A DNA stretch of 44,529 nt from an uncultured Alphaproteobacteria bacterium (GCA_902627245.1 CACOIH010000011.1:1-44529), one strand, 5' to 3'; shown: positions 26,205 through 35,235, counted from the first letter of the stretch. The notes: generated from the sequence alone by a model not told the origin. A program made the numbers and translations.

Positions 26205-26819
26205 CTAGGATACTGCTATAAAACTATTTCTATTAGTAGAACAAATTACATATGGTGAAACATTAGAATATTTACCTTTGATAGTACTTATTATTTCTCT
26301 CCATTCCTCTGCAGGTTTGATTGAAAGATGTACATTTCTTCCATCAGGAAGTATTTTTTTAGCTGGGTAACAAGCTATTACTATAAAAACAAATTTATTT
26401 GCCAATGAAAATATCTCTTCTATAAAATCTACTACATCAAATTCTGGGATATGCTCCACTACATCAGTACATATTACTCCATCAGCTTTTTTATCAGGAT
26501 ACTTTGAATAAAGTTCTACTCCCGGGTCATATAAACAAAAATCATCTATTTTCCAAAATTTAGTAATATTTAAATATTTTGTATTATTGATAACAATTTC
26601 TTCATTATAATATTTTCCTTTACCACATCCAAAATCAATAATGGATTTACTATCTGTTAATTCAATTACTTGTTTGATTGGATGAAAAAAATATTTTAAT
26701 GATTTTCCATCAAATGTATTTTTTGGGCTATCAAACTCAGTACCTTCATTGTGGAGTTTTTTATAAATTTCTAGTGTTCTATTATATTCTTCGCTATATA
26801 TTTTTGTTTTAATTTTCAT
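26205..26819 (-). CDS. class I SAM-dependent methyltransferase
   Basis: The 204-residue protein contains the SAM-binding motif SIIDFGCGKGKYY (59-71), an LYDPG acidic position (96-100), and DGVICTDVVEHIPE (113-126), a common post-II motif. The substrate is unknown. I see a YYNEEI segment and a basic N-terminus but no membrane segment. It converges with the oxygenase gene and has an 82-nt divergent gap to the small membrane protein gene at 26902. Confidence 0.8.
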   Translation of the reverse strand: MKIKTKIYSEEYNRTLEIYKKLHNEGTEFDSPKNTFDGKSLKYFFHPIKQVIELTDSKSIIDFGCGKGKYYNEEIVINNTKYLNITKFWKIDDFCLYDPGVELYSKYPDKKADGVICTDVVEHIPEFDVVDFIEEIFSLANKFVFIVIACYPAKKILPDGRNVHLSIKPAEEWREIISTIKGKYSNVSPYVICSTNRNSFIAVS

Positions 26820-26901
26820 TTATTAAATTATATGTTTGTTTAATATAATATACTCAATCATAATTGAATAAGCCAAAATAAATCTATAATATATTAATTC
26901 T

Positions 26902-27243
26902 ATGAATAAACAAATCATAACAGATTTTTGGGAAGGGAAAATTAAATTATGGAAATCATACTGGTTAGTTGGAGAATTATTAAATGGGTTAGTATTATTA
27001 ATAATTTTTAATTTAGAAATTTATTTATTCAATACAAATAGTTCTGTTTCCCAAATACCCTTTTTGAATTTTAGTAATCTTACAATTATTTCTAAAATTA
27101 TTATTTTTTTATGGACAATATTTATTTCAATTGGGATATGGAAATCAGCAGAAAATTACAGAGGTAATATAATTTGGATTATTTTAACTTTTATAATTAT
27201 TGCTTATAGACTCTTTACTTTAAGATTAATTTTTTTTAATTAA
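26902..27243 (+). CDS. small hydrophobic membrane protein of unknown function
   Basis: The 113-residue protein starts with a short amphipathic region (MNKQIITDFWEGKIKLWKSY) and has three likely membrane helices (about 23-43, 61-80, 88-110). The pattern SIGIWKSAENY (76-86) between helices resembles short inner-membrane proteins that often follow transporters, but I do not recognise a family. Its 3' end overlaps the convergent gatB by 18 nt. Base composition is like the surroundings. Confidence 0.6.
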   Translation: MNKQIITDFWEGKIKLWKSYWLVGELLNGLVLLIIFNLEIYLFNTNSSVSQIPFLNFSNLTIISKIIIFLWTIFISIGIWKSAENYRGNIIWIILTFIIIAYRLFTLRLIFFN

Positions 27244-28701
27244 TTTGCTTTTTAAAATATCATTTAGTATTTTGGGATTGGCCTTACCTTTAGTTTCTTT
27301 CATTGCCTGACCAACAAAAAAACCAAGCAGTTTATCTTTACCTCCTAAATACTCCTGTACCATTTTTGAGTTTTCTGAAATTACTTTTTCAATAACTTTT
27401 TCAATTTCCCCTTGATCGGTTACTTGTTTTAATCCTTTTTCATTAACTATTTCTCTAGCGCTTTTTCTTGAGGTAAACATTTCTTCCAATACATCTTTGC
27501 CAATTTTACCAGAGATTTCATTTGATGTGATTAATTTTACAAGTTGGCCTAAGTTTTTGGCAGATACTGGAGAGTTTTTTAGATCAAGATTATTTTTATT
27601 TAATAAAGAAAATAATTCAGATGTAATCCAATTAACAATAATTTTTGGAAAATTTTTTAAATCAGGATCTGAATTAATTGCGTCATTAAAGTAATCGGAT
27701 GTTTGTTTTTCTGCAGTTAAGACTGAAGCATCGTAGTTTGAAAGTTTAAATGTTTCAATAAATTTATTTTTTAGGTCATCAGGTAATTCTGGAATAGAAG
27801 ATTGTATTAATTTTATATCATCTTCTGGAATTTTAAGTGGAAGTAAATCTGGGTCTGGAAAATATCTATAATCATGAGCTTCTTCTTTATTTCTCATTGG
27901 TCTAGTTTTTCCAGTTGCAGTATTAAACAGCATAGTATTTTGTTCAATTGTTCCACCTGACTCTAAAATCTCTATTTGCCTTTTTGCCTCATAATTAATT
28001 GCTTGTTTTATAAATTTAATAGAATTTAAATTTTTTATTTCACAACGAGTCCCGTATTCTTCACCTGGTTTTCTCACCGAAATATTAACATCTGCCCTTA
28101 ATGATCCTTCTTGCATATTTCCATCACAAGTATCTAAATACATCAATATTGATCTAATTTTTGATATATACATTCCTGCTTCTTCAGGAGTTCTTATATC
28201 AGGCTCGCTTACAATTTCCATTAAAGCAACTCCCGATCTATTCAAATCAACGTAAGTTTTTGAAGGATTTTGATCATGTAAACTTTTTCCCGCATCTTGC
28301 TCTAGGTGCAACCTAACAATTCTTATGTCTTTTGAAGTTCCATCTTTGAAATCTATTGTAACCTTTCCCTCACCAACTATTGGATATTTATATTGGCTTA
28401 TTTGATATCCTTGAGGTAAATCGGCGTAAAAATAGTTTTTTCTATCAAAAACTGAGTAGTTATTTATCTTTGCATTTAAGCCTATACCTGTCTTAACTGC
28501 TTGTTCCACACAATACTTATTAATTACTGGTAACATACCTGGCATTGCAGCATCTACGAGGGATACTTGACTATTTGGTGATGAACCAAATTTTGTAGAA
28601 GAAGAACTAAATAATTTTGAATTTGATTTTACTTGAGCGTGAACTTCAAGACCAATAACCATTTCCCAATAATGCTTATCACCCTTGATTAGATTATCCA
28701 T
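27226..28701 (-). CDS. gatB: Asp-tRNA(Asn)/Glu-tRNA(Gln) amidotransferase subunit B
   Basis: GatB is the kinase/tRNA-binding subunit of the amidotransferase that converts misacylated Glu-tRNA(Gln) or Asp-tRNA(Asn) to the correct aminoacyl-tRNA. The 491-residue protein shows the N-terminal IGLEVHAQVKSNSKLFSS (17-34), the SGVALMEIVSEPDIRTPEEA block (152-171), CDGNMQEGSLRADVN, the TRPMRNKEEAHDYRYFPDPD catalytic segment, and a C-terminal YqeY-like tail with GKANPKILNDIL. It overlaps gatA by 8 nt, and the three subunits are encoded gatC-gatA-gatB in transcription order. Confidence 0.97.
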   Translation of the reverse strand: MDNLIKGDKHYWEMVIGLEVHAQVKSNSKLFSSSSTKFGSSPNSQVSLVDAAMPGMLPVINKYCVEQAVKTGIGLNAKINNYSVFDRKNYFYADLPQGYQISQYKYPIVGEGKVTIDFKDGTSKDIRIVRLHLEQDAGKSLHDQNPSKTYVDLNRSGVALMEIVSEPDIRTPEEAGMYISKIRSILMYLDTCDGNMQEGSLRADVNISVRKPGEEYGTRCEIKNLNSIKFIKQAINYEAKRQIEILESGGTIEQNTMLFNTATGKTRPMRNKEEAHDYRYFPDPDLLPLKIPEDDIKLIQSSIPELPDDLKNKFIETFKLSNYDASVLTAEKQTSDYFNDAINSDPDLKNFPKIIVNWITSELFSLLNKNNLDLKNSPVSAKNLGQLVKLITSNEISGKIGKDVLEEMFTSRKSAREIVNEKGLKQVTDQGEIEKVIEKVISENSKMVQEYLGGKDKLLGFFVGQAMKETKGKANPKILNDILKSKLIKKN

Positions 28702-30118
28702 TTGATCTCTCCAATGACAATGCTCCGTTTAAAACTTGTTGTTCATCAAAATGTTTTCCTAAAATTTGTATTCCTAGTGGCAAATTATTTTTATCCTTTC
28801 CATAAGGTATTGAAATACCTGGCAACCCAGCTAAAGAGGCCGGAACAGTAAATACATCATTAAGATACATTTTTATTGGATCATCTTGCTCTTGATGAAG
28901 TGGGAAAGCTGCACTTGGGGCAGTTGGAGTAACAATTAAATCACATTCCTTAAATGCTTCATTGAAATCGTTAGCTATTAATTTTCGTACTTTTTGAGCT
29001 TTAAGATAATATGCATCGTAGTAACCTGCTGACAGAACATAAGTACCTATTAAAATCCTTCTTTTAACCTCTTTACCAAAACCTTGGCCTCTCGTATTTT
29101 CATACATTTCATCAAGAGAATTAATTTCTTTAGATCTATATCCATACTTTACCCCATCATATCTTGCTAAGTTTGAAGATGCTTCTGCTGGAGCAATTAT
29201 GTAATAAGTAGGAAGTGCATATTTAGTATGAGGTAAAGAAATATTTTTTATTTTAACTCCTTTTTTTTCTAAAACTTTAATTGCATCTTCCCATATTTGA
29301 CTGACCTCTTCTGGAGTTCCATCTATTGAATATTCTTTTGGTATTCCAATTGTCTTTCCAGAAATATCATCATTTAAATTTTCAAAATAATTTGGTATTT
29401 TGACATTTGCACTTGTGCTATCTCTTTTGTCAAATCCTGCAGATGACTCAAGCAATATAGAAGCATCTTCTACATTATGTGTAAAGACGCCTGCCTGATC
29501 TAAACTTGAAGCAAATGCGGCAATTCCCCATCTAGAACACAGACCATAAGTTGGTTTAATACCTACTACACCACAAAAACTTGCAGGTTGCCTTATTGAG
29601 CCTCCAGTATCAGTTCCTGTTGCTCCTAAACATAAATTTGCTGCGACTGCCGCTGCAGAACCTCCAGATGATCCTCCAGGAGCTAGTGGTGTGTCATCTG
29701 CTGATAAAGGATTAATAGTATTACCAAAGTAGCTTGTATCTGTTGCCGAACCCATAGCAAATTCATCTAAATTTGTTTTTCCAACAAATATAGCACCATC
29801 ATCTAATAACTTCTGTGTAACAAATGATTCATATGTTGGGTTAAAGTTTTCCAAAATTTTTGATGCAGCAGTTGTTGGCATATTTTTTGTACAGAATAGA
29901 TCTTTAATGGCTAGAGGTATGCCTTTTAATCTTTTATTTGAATTATCTTTTTCTAACTCAGTGACTTGATCTAAAATTTTTTGTTCTTCGAAATGAATAA
30001 AAATATTTAAATTTGATTTTTCTTTTATTTTTTTTATGTATTCTTGATTTAATTCTCTAATTGAAATATCTTTTTGTTCTAAACTTTGAAGAGTTTTTTT
30101 TATTGATTTTGATATCAT
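28694..30118 (-). CDS. gatA: Asp-tRNA(Asn)/Glu-tRNA(Gln) amidotransferase subunit A
   Basis: GatA is the amidase that releases ammonia from glutamine for the GatB reaction. The 474-residue protein has the amidase-signature triad: Lys72 in PLAIKD (68-73), the cis-Ser150 in PGGSSGGSAAA (147-157) and the nucleophile Ser174 in DTGGSIRQPA (170-179). The C-terminal half, including VTPTAPSAAF and GLPGISIPYG, is typical. It overlaps gatC by one base and gatB by 8 nt. Confidence 0.97.
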   Translation of the reverse strand: MISKSIKKTLQSLEQKDISIRELNQEYIKKIKEKSNLNIFIHFEEQKILDQVTELEKDNSNKRLKGIPLAIKDLFCTKNMPTTAASKILENFNPTYESFVTQKLLDDGAIFVGKTNLDEFAMGSATDTSYFGNTINPLSADDTPLAPGGSSGGSAAAVAANLCLGATGTDTGGSIRQPASFCGVVGIKPTYGLCSRWGIAAFASSLDQAGVFTHNVEDASILLESSAGFDKRDSTSANVKIPNYFENLNDDISGKTIGIPKEYSIDGTPEEVSQIWEDAIKVLEKKGVKIKNISLPHTKYALPTYYIIAPAEASSNLARYDGVKYGYRSKEINSLDEMYENTRGQGFGKEVKRRILIGTYVLSAGYYDAYYLKAQKVRKLIANDFNEAFKECDLIVTPTAPSAAFPLHQEQDDPIKMYLNDVFTVPASLAGLPGISIPYGKDKNNLPLGIQILGKHFDEQQVLNGALSLERSNG

Positions 30119-30405
30119 TACTCAACTACCTTGGGTACTGCAAAGAATCCTTCAAGCTTATCAGGTGCATTTTCAAGAATTTCATCACTTGAGTTAACAT
30201 CTTTAGAAACGTCTTCTCTTTTAGGTAATATAGATGACGAAATATTGCTAAGTGGCTCAACTTTATCAGTATTTACTTCATTTAACTGTTCAACCCAATC
30301 AAGTATAGAATTTAAATCTTTAATATAATCTTCAGATTCTTTATCTTCTATCTTTATTCTCGATAGACGAGCAATTTTATTTATTGTATTTTTATCAATT
30401 TTCAA
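30118..30405 (-). CDS. gatC: Asp-tRNA(Asn)/Glu-tRNA(Gln) amidotransferase subunit C
   Basis: GatC is the small scaffold that wraps around GatA. The 95-residue protein has the family opening INKIARLSRIKIED (9-22), a DLNSILDWVEQLNEVNTD segment (30-47) and the C-terminal FFAVPKVVE-like end. It heads the minus-strand gat unit. The divergent ruvX start is only 16 bp away, so promoters for both must overlap each other's 5' ends. Confidence 0.95.
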   Translation of the reverse strand: MKIDKNTINKIARLSRIKIEDKESEDYIKDLNSILDWVEQLNEVNTDKVEPLSNISSSILPKREDVSKDVNSSDEILENAPDKLEGFFAVPKVVE

Positions 30406-30421
30406 ATTATGAGCCTCATAT

Positions 30422-30883
30422 ATGGATAATCAATCAAATTTAATCGAAAGCCTTAATACATCACAAATTCTTGTAGGTCTAGACCTAGGAACTAAAACTC
30501 TTGGTGTTGCTGTAAGTGATAGGCTAAAAATAATAGCTTCTCCACTTTCAACAATACAAAGAAAAGGAATAAAAAAAGATATATTAAAGCTTCAAGAAAT
30601 ATTAAAAGAATATGAAATTGGTGGATTTATCATAGGCCTACCTTTAAGTTTAGACAATTCAGAAAATAAGCAAACTCAATTAGTACGAGATTTTAATAGT
30701 GAAATAAATAAATTTTTTAATTTACCTTCTATCCTTTGGGACGAGCGGTTTTCAAGTGATGTAATTTTTAAAGAATTGAGAAAAGCTAATATGAGCAAAA
30801 CTAAAATTAAGAACAAATTAGACCAACAGTCAGCATCCTATATATTACAAGGTTATTTAGATAGATATAGAAATAATAATTAA
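30422..30883 (+). CDS. ruvX: putative pre-16S rRNA nuclease/Holliday junction resolvase YqgF
   Basis: YqgF/RuvX proteins have an RNase H-like fold and take part in 16S rRNA 5'-end processing; a resolvase role was proposed earlier. The 153-residue protein has LVGLDLGTKTLGVAVSD (17-33) with the first catalytic Asp21, FIIGLPLSLD (near 74-83) and WDERFSSDV (near 109-117). The start ATG sits 16 bp from the gatC start. It is followed after 35 nt by pyrB on the same strand; that gap holds three short direct repeats. Confidence 0.92.
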   Translation: MDNQSNLIESLNTSQILVGLDLGTKTLGVAVSDRLKIIASPLSTIQRKGIKKDILKLQEILKEYEIGGFIIGLPLSLDNSENKQTQLVRDFNSEINKFFNLPSILWDERFSSDVIFKELRKANMSKTKIKNKLDQQSASYILQGYLDRYRNNN

Positions 30884-30887
30884 ATTA

Positions 30888-30921
30888 GTGTACACATAAT
30901 GACACATAATTAACACATATG
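30888..30921 (+). repeat. three in-phase ACACATAAT-type repeats before the pyrB start
   Basis: ACACATAAT occurs at 30892-30900 and 30902-30910, and ACACATATG at 30913-30921, the last including the pyrB start codon. Spacings of 10 and 11 bp put the copies on one face of the helix. The first copy is joined to the palindrome GTGTACAC (30888-30895). Iterated sites ahead of an integrase-like coding segment resemble arm-type binding sites of a tyrosine recombinase, which is inference. Confidence 0.6.
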
Positions 30922-32067
30922 AATACAAAAATTCTAAAATCAGGTCATATTAAACTTTACAAACGTGAAAATTCACAATTCTGGCAAATGAAAATAAAAT
31001 TACCTAAATTAAAAGCAATTAGATCGTCCACAGGAACTAAAATACTGAAAGATGCCGAAACTATTGCAGTTAAATATTATAATTCTATTAGTTCCAAAAC
31101 AAAATTAAGTATCAGTAGAACAAGCAACATTTTTAAAAAGATACATTTAGTTGAGACTGCAGACTTAACAAAAAAAGAAATTCTCTATATATTAAATGAA
31201 TCAAAGAAGTATATTTCATTTAATAAAAGAAAAATAAAAAGAATAAATATTCTGGAAGGTCGTACAATATTTAATCTCTTCTTTGAAGACTCAACAAGAA
31301 CGCGGACTAGTTTTGAAGTTGCTGCTAAAAGATTAGGTGCAGATTTAATAAATGTAGTTGTTAAAGATAGTTCCATTAATAAAGGCGAAACCCTTCTTGA
31401 CACTATGACAACAATTAATTCCATGAATCCTGATGTCTTAATAGTTAGACATCCAGAAGAGGGAATAAGCAAAAAAATCTCTGAAACAGTTGATGCATCT
31501 GTTATTAATGCAGGTGATGGAAGCCATGAACATCCAACCCAAGCGTTGTTAGACGCATTAACAATTAAAAATAAGTTTAATAATTTTGCCAAATTAAAAA
31601 TTGCTATATGTGGAGATATTCTTCATAGTCGTGTGGCAAGATCAAATATTATTATCCTTTCAAAACTAGGTGCGAAAATAAATGTTATTGGTCCTAAAGA
31701 ATGGCTTCCAAAAAATATTAAGAAGCTTCCTGTAAATGTTTTTACAGATATGAGACCGGGATTAAAAAACTGTGATATTGTTATGATGCTTAGAATTCAA
31801 AAGGAAAGAATAGTTGGGAAAATTATGCCTAATCAAAAGACTTATTTCAAAAAATATGGATTAGACTACAATAAACTTAAATATGCTAAGAGGAATGCAT
31901 TTGTTATGCATCCAGGCCCTATGAATAGAGGTGTCGAAATTGATTCTACTTTGGCTGATGATATTACTAGAAGCTTAATACAGGAACAAGTAGCAATGGG
32001 AGTTGCAGTACGTATGGCTTGTTTAGATTTAATAATTAAAAATAGAGACAGTCGTGTATATAACTAA
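30919..32067 (+). CDS. pyrB: aspartate carbamoyltransferase with integrase-like N-terminal extension
   Basis: PyrB joins carbamoyl phosphate and aspartate in pyrimidine synthesis. Residues from about 72 on are a complete catalytic chain: FEDSTRTRTSFE (122-133), VINAGDGSHEHPTQALLD (195-212), the HSRVARSN loop (236-243) and HPGPMNRGVEID near the C-terminus. The total of 382 residues exceeds the normal about 310 by about 71. The extra N-terminus (GHIKLYKRENSQFWQMKI at 9-26, SSTGTKILKDAETIA at 36-50) reads like the N-terminal DNA-binding domain of tyrosine integrases. The only in-frame ATGs before the catalytic part are Met1 and Met24, both inside the extension, so PyrB translation seems to depend on it. 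plsY overlaps the end by 14 nt; pyrC, often next in related genomes, is absent. Confidence 0.93.
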   Translation: MNTKILKSGHIKLYKRENSQFWQMKIKLPKLKAIRSSTGTKILKDAETIAVKYYNSISSKTKLSISRTSNIFKKIHLVETADLTKKEILYILNESKKYISFNKRKIKRINILEGRTIFNLFFEDSTRTRTSFEVAAKRLGADLINVVVKDSSINKGETLLDTMTTINSMNPDVLIVRHPEEGISKKISETVDASVINAGDGSHEHPTQALLDALTIKNKFNNFAKLKIAICGDILHSRVARSNIIILSKLGAKINVIGPKEWLPKNIKKLPVNVFTDMRPGLKNCDIVMMLRIQKERIVGKIMPNQKTYFKKYGLDYNKLKYAKRNAFVMHPGPMNRGVEIDSTLADDITRSLIQEQVAMGVAVRMACLDLIIKNRDSRVYN

Positions 32068-32656
32068 CATAAGTTTAATAATCATTTTCTATCTTATTGG
32101 ATCATTACCTTTTGCATTAATTTTAACGAAGATATCGGGATTTGGAGATATTCGTAATATTGGGTCAGGTAATGTTGGGGCAACCAATGTTTTGCGCACA
32201 GGAAATAAATATTTAGCTTTTATTGTACTTTCTTTAGATATTATTAAAGGTTTTATTCCTCTTATTATCTTACAATTTTATTTTGAAGACTTAAGCATGC
32301 TTAATAAAATAATTTTAGGACATTTTGCTATTATTGGACACATCTTTCCAATATGGTTAAAATTCAAAGGTGGTAAAGGTGTTGCAACATATATTGGTTT
32401 CTTATTTAGCATTAACCCATATATTGGTTTATCATTTTTAATATTGTGGCTGGCAATTGCACTTAGCACCAAATATTCTTCATTAGGATCATTGACATCA
32501 ATATTAATTGCTCCAATTTATTTTATTTTTATAAATTTTAATTTGTATATTGGAATTTTTTTTATTTATTTAAGTTTAATAATTTATTTGAAACATAGTG
32601 AAAATATAAAAAGATTGTTAAATAAAACTGAAAGTAAAATTAAATTAACCAAGTAG
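32054..32656 (+). CDS. plsY: glycerol-3-phosphate acyltransferase PlsY
   Basis: PlsY acylates glycerol 3-phosphate from acyl-phosphate in the inner membrane, the first step of phospholipid synthesis. The 200-residue protein has five or so membrane helices and the three cytoplasmic motifs: IGSLPFALILTK (15-26), the GSGNVGATNVLRT segment (37-49) and FKGGKGVATYIG (103-114). It starts with GTG at 32054, inside the end of pyrB (14-nt overlap); no ATG is available nearby. In many Alphaproteobacteria dprA separates plsY from topA, but here topA follows directly. Confidence 0.93.
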   Translation: MYITNISLIIIFYLIGSLPFALILTKISGFGDIRNIGSGNVGATNVLRTGNKYLAFIVLSLDIIKGFIPLIILQFYFEDLSMLNKIILGHFAIIGHIFPIWLKFKGGKGVATYIGFLFSINPYIGLSFLILWLAIALSTKYSSLGSLTSILIAPIYFIFINFNLYIGIFFIYLSLIIYLKHSENIKRLLNKTESKIKLTK

Positions 32657-32721
32657 AATTATACGTTTTTTAAAAATTTCTTGACGAATTATCTTTAAAC
32701 TGAAATTTGGACTCAAAATTT

Positions 32722-35235
32722 ATGAATGTTTTAATAGTTGAATCACCTTCTAAAGCAAAGTCTATTAATAAATATTTAGGTTCTGACTTTAAAGTACTAG
32801 CAAGTGTTGGTCATGTTCGTGATTTATCAGCTAAAAACGATGCCATAGACACAGAAAATGATTTTCAAATGAAATGGGAAACGAGTGATCGTGGTAAAAA
32901 AGTAATTAAAGAAATTACAGATGCTGCAAAAAAATCAGATAATCTATATTTAGCTACTGACCCTGATCGTGAGGGAGAGGCAATAGCTTGGCACGTTGAA
33001 AAATTACTTAGAGATAACTCATCTCTTTCAAAACTTAACATACACCGAGTGACTTTTAACGAAATTACTAAAAATGCTGTTTTGGACAGCCTGAAGGAGC
33101 CAAGAGAGATTGATGAAAACTTGGTAAATGCTTATCTAGCAAGGAGAGCTTTAGATTTTCTCGTTGGATTTACATTATCACCCGTTCTCTGGAGAAAACT
33201 ACCAGGTTCAAAATCTGCAGGAAGGGTCCAATCAGTTGCTTTAAGAATAATTAGTGAAAGAGAATTAGAAATAGAAAAATTTATTCCTCAGGAATATTGG
33301 TCTCTTCAAGGAGAGTTTAATAATAAAGAAGATAAAACAATAAATTCAAGACTTACCATTTATGAAGGAAATAAAGTTGATAAACTTGATATTAAAGATG
33401 AAGCTCAAGCATCAAAAATCTATGATGATATTAAAAAATCAACCTTCACAGTTGGGAATATTACTAAGAAAGAAGCGAGAAGAAATCCCTACCCTGCTTT
33501 TACAACATCAACAATGCAAATTGAATCAAGTAGAAAACTTGGACTCAGTGCAAATCAAACAATGCGTACTGCACAAAAATTATACGAAGGAACAGAAATT
33601 AAAGGAGAAACAACTGGGCTTATTACTTATATGAGAACAGATAGCGTTGTGATGTCTAATGATGCTATAAATCAAATACGCAATTTTGTTACAAATAATT
33701 ATGGTGCTAACTATTTACCAGACACTCCACGAATTTATAAATCTAAGGCTAAAAATGCTCAAGAAGCTCACGAATGTATAAGACCCACTAATATTGATTT
33801 AACACCCAAAGATATCAAACAATATATTACATTAGAAGAATTCAAACTTTATGAAATAATTTGGCAAAGAGCTGTAAGTTCTCAAATGGCTAGTGCCATT
33901 TTAGATCAAGTTGCAGTTGATATTACTAATCAAGATAAGAAAATTGTTTTAAGAGCTAATGGATCAACTATTAAATTTCCAGGAATGTATAAAGTTTATC
34001 AAGAGGCTAAAGACGATGACAAAGATGAAGAAAAAGAAACTATACTTCCTGTAATGAATGAGGGAGATAGCTTAAACTTAAAAGAAGTTATAAAAACGCA
34101 GCACTTCACTTCACCTCCACCTCGTTATACTGAAGCTAGTTTAGTAAAAAAATTAGAAGAACTTGGAATTGGTAGACCGTCAACTTATGCATCTATAATA
34201 AAAGTACTTCAAGACAGAGATTATGTTGTACTAGATAAAAAACGTTTTAATCCTCATGACAGAGGTCGAATAGTATCAATTTTTTTAGAAAAATATTTTA
34301 ATCAATATGTTGAGTATGATTTTACTGCAGATTTAGAGAATCAATTAGATGAAATATCTGATGGTAAACTTGATTGGAAAGAAGTGCTTAGAAAATTTTG
34401 GGAAACATTTAAACAATTGTGTGATGAAACAGTTGGTAAATCAAATAGAGAAGTTATTGATGTACTTGATGAAGCATTAGGTCCACATTTCTTTCCTCCA
34501 AATGGTTCCGATGAAAAAAGAAAATGTCAAACATGTGAAAATGGTCGACTAGGAATAAAAGTAGGAAAGTTCGGCGGATTTATTGGTTGCTCCAATTATC
34601 CTGATTGTAAATACACAGTTCAATTCAATCAACTTAATGATAAAGACGGCACGGCTCTTAGTGGTCCAAAAGAAATTGGAATTTATCCTGAAACAGGTGA
34701 AATGATTACATTGCGAAAAGGTCCTTATGGATTTTATATGCAAGTTGGAGAAGGAACGAAGGAAAAGAAACCTAAAAGAGTTTCTATTCCAAAAAATTAT
34801 GAGCCAGATGAGATAGGATTAAATACTGCTATACAATTATTGGGTCTACCTAGAAAGTTAGGTTTTCATCCAGAGACAAATAAGACAGTAAGTGCAGGTA
34901 TTGGAATGTATGGACCATATATTCTGCATGATAAAAAATATAAAGCACTTGAAAAAACAGATAATATTTTAGATATCGAATTGGATAGAGCAATAGAACT
35001 TATTGCTAAACCTACTCAAAGAGGAAATGCTACACTTAAAACTTTTGGGGAACATCCAAGTGAAAAGAAAAATATTACCGCACATGATGGTAAATTTGGC
35101 CCTTATGTAAAATGTGGAAAAATTAATGCATCAATTCTTGGAGATCAATCTATCGATAGCTTAAAATTAGAAGATGCTATTAGATTAATTGATGAGCGAA
35201 AAGCAAAAATGGGTCTTAAAAAGAAGAAAAAATAA
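32722..35235 (+). CDS. topA: DNA topoisomerase I
   Basis: TopA relaxes negative supercoils. I place the start at ATG 32722, giving MNVLIVESPSKAK, the family N-terminus; a TTG 15 nt upstream (32707) is possible but less likely. The 837-residue protein has the Toprim motif ATDPDREGEAIAWH (78-91), SKSAGRVQSVALR (163-175) and the nucleophile Tyr303 in ITYMRTDS. One four-cysteine zinc ribbon follows (CQTC and CSNYPDC, about 30 residues apart), then glycine-rich repeat units such as LRKGPYGFYMQVG near the end. A TTGACG sequence at 32681-32686 might be a -35 box, but no matching -10 is clear. The stop abuts the convergent gene. Confidence 0.95.
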   Translation: MNVLIVESPSKAKSINKYLGSDFKVLASVGHVRDLSAKNDAIDTENDFQMKWETSDRGKKVIKEITDAAKKSDNLYLATDPDREGEAIAWHVEKLLRDNSSLSKLNIHRVTFNEITKNAVLDSLKEPREIDENLVNAYLARRALDFLVGFTLSPVLWRKLPGSKSAGRVQSVALRIISERELEIEKFIPQEYWSLQGEFNNKEDKTINSRLTIYEGNKVDKLDIKDEAQASKIYDDIKKSTFTVGNITKKEARRNPYPAFTTSTMQIESSRKLGLSANQTMRTAQKLYEGTEIKGETTGLITYMRTDSVVMSNDAINQIRNFVTNNYGANYLPDTPRIYKSKAKNAQEAHECIRPTNIDLTPKDIKQYITLEEFKLYEIIWQRAVSSQMASAILDQVAVDITNQDKKIVLRANGSTIKFPGMYKVYQEAKDDDKDEEKETILPVMNEGDSLNLKEVIKTQHFTSPPPRYTEASLVKKLEELGIGRPSTYASIIKVLQDRDYVVLDKKRFNPHDRGRIVSIFLEKYFNQYVEYDFTADLENQLDEISDGKLDWKEVLRKFWETFKQLCDETVGKSNREVIDVLDEALGPHFFPPNGSDEKRKCQTCENGRLGIKVGKFGGFIGCSNYPDCKYTVQFNQLNDKDGTALSGPKEIGIYPETGEMITLRKGPYGFYMQVGEGTKEKKPKRVSIPKNYEPDEIGLNTAIQLLGLPRKLGFHPETNKTVSAGIGMYGPYILHDKKYKALEKTDNILDIELDRAIELIAKPTQRGNATLKTFGEHPSEKKNITAHDGKFGPYVKCGKINASILGDQSIDSLKLEDAIRLIDERKAKMGLKKKKK

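Noticed and set aside
31185-31592. Open frame of 135 codons antisense to pyrB
   Set aside because: It lies entirely within the conserved carbamoyltransferase core on the other strand and shows no family motif.
32707-32721. TTG start that would add five residues to topA
   Set aside because: The following ATG gives the family N-terminus MNVLIVESP; the added residues are not family-like and no ribosome site supports the TTG.
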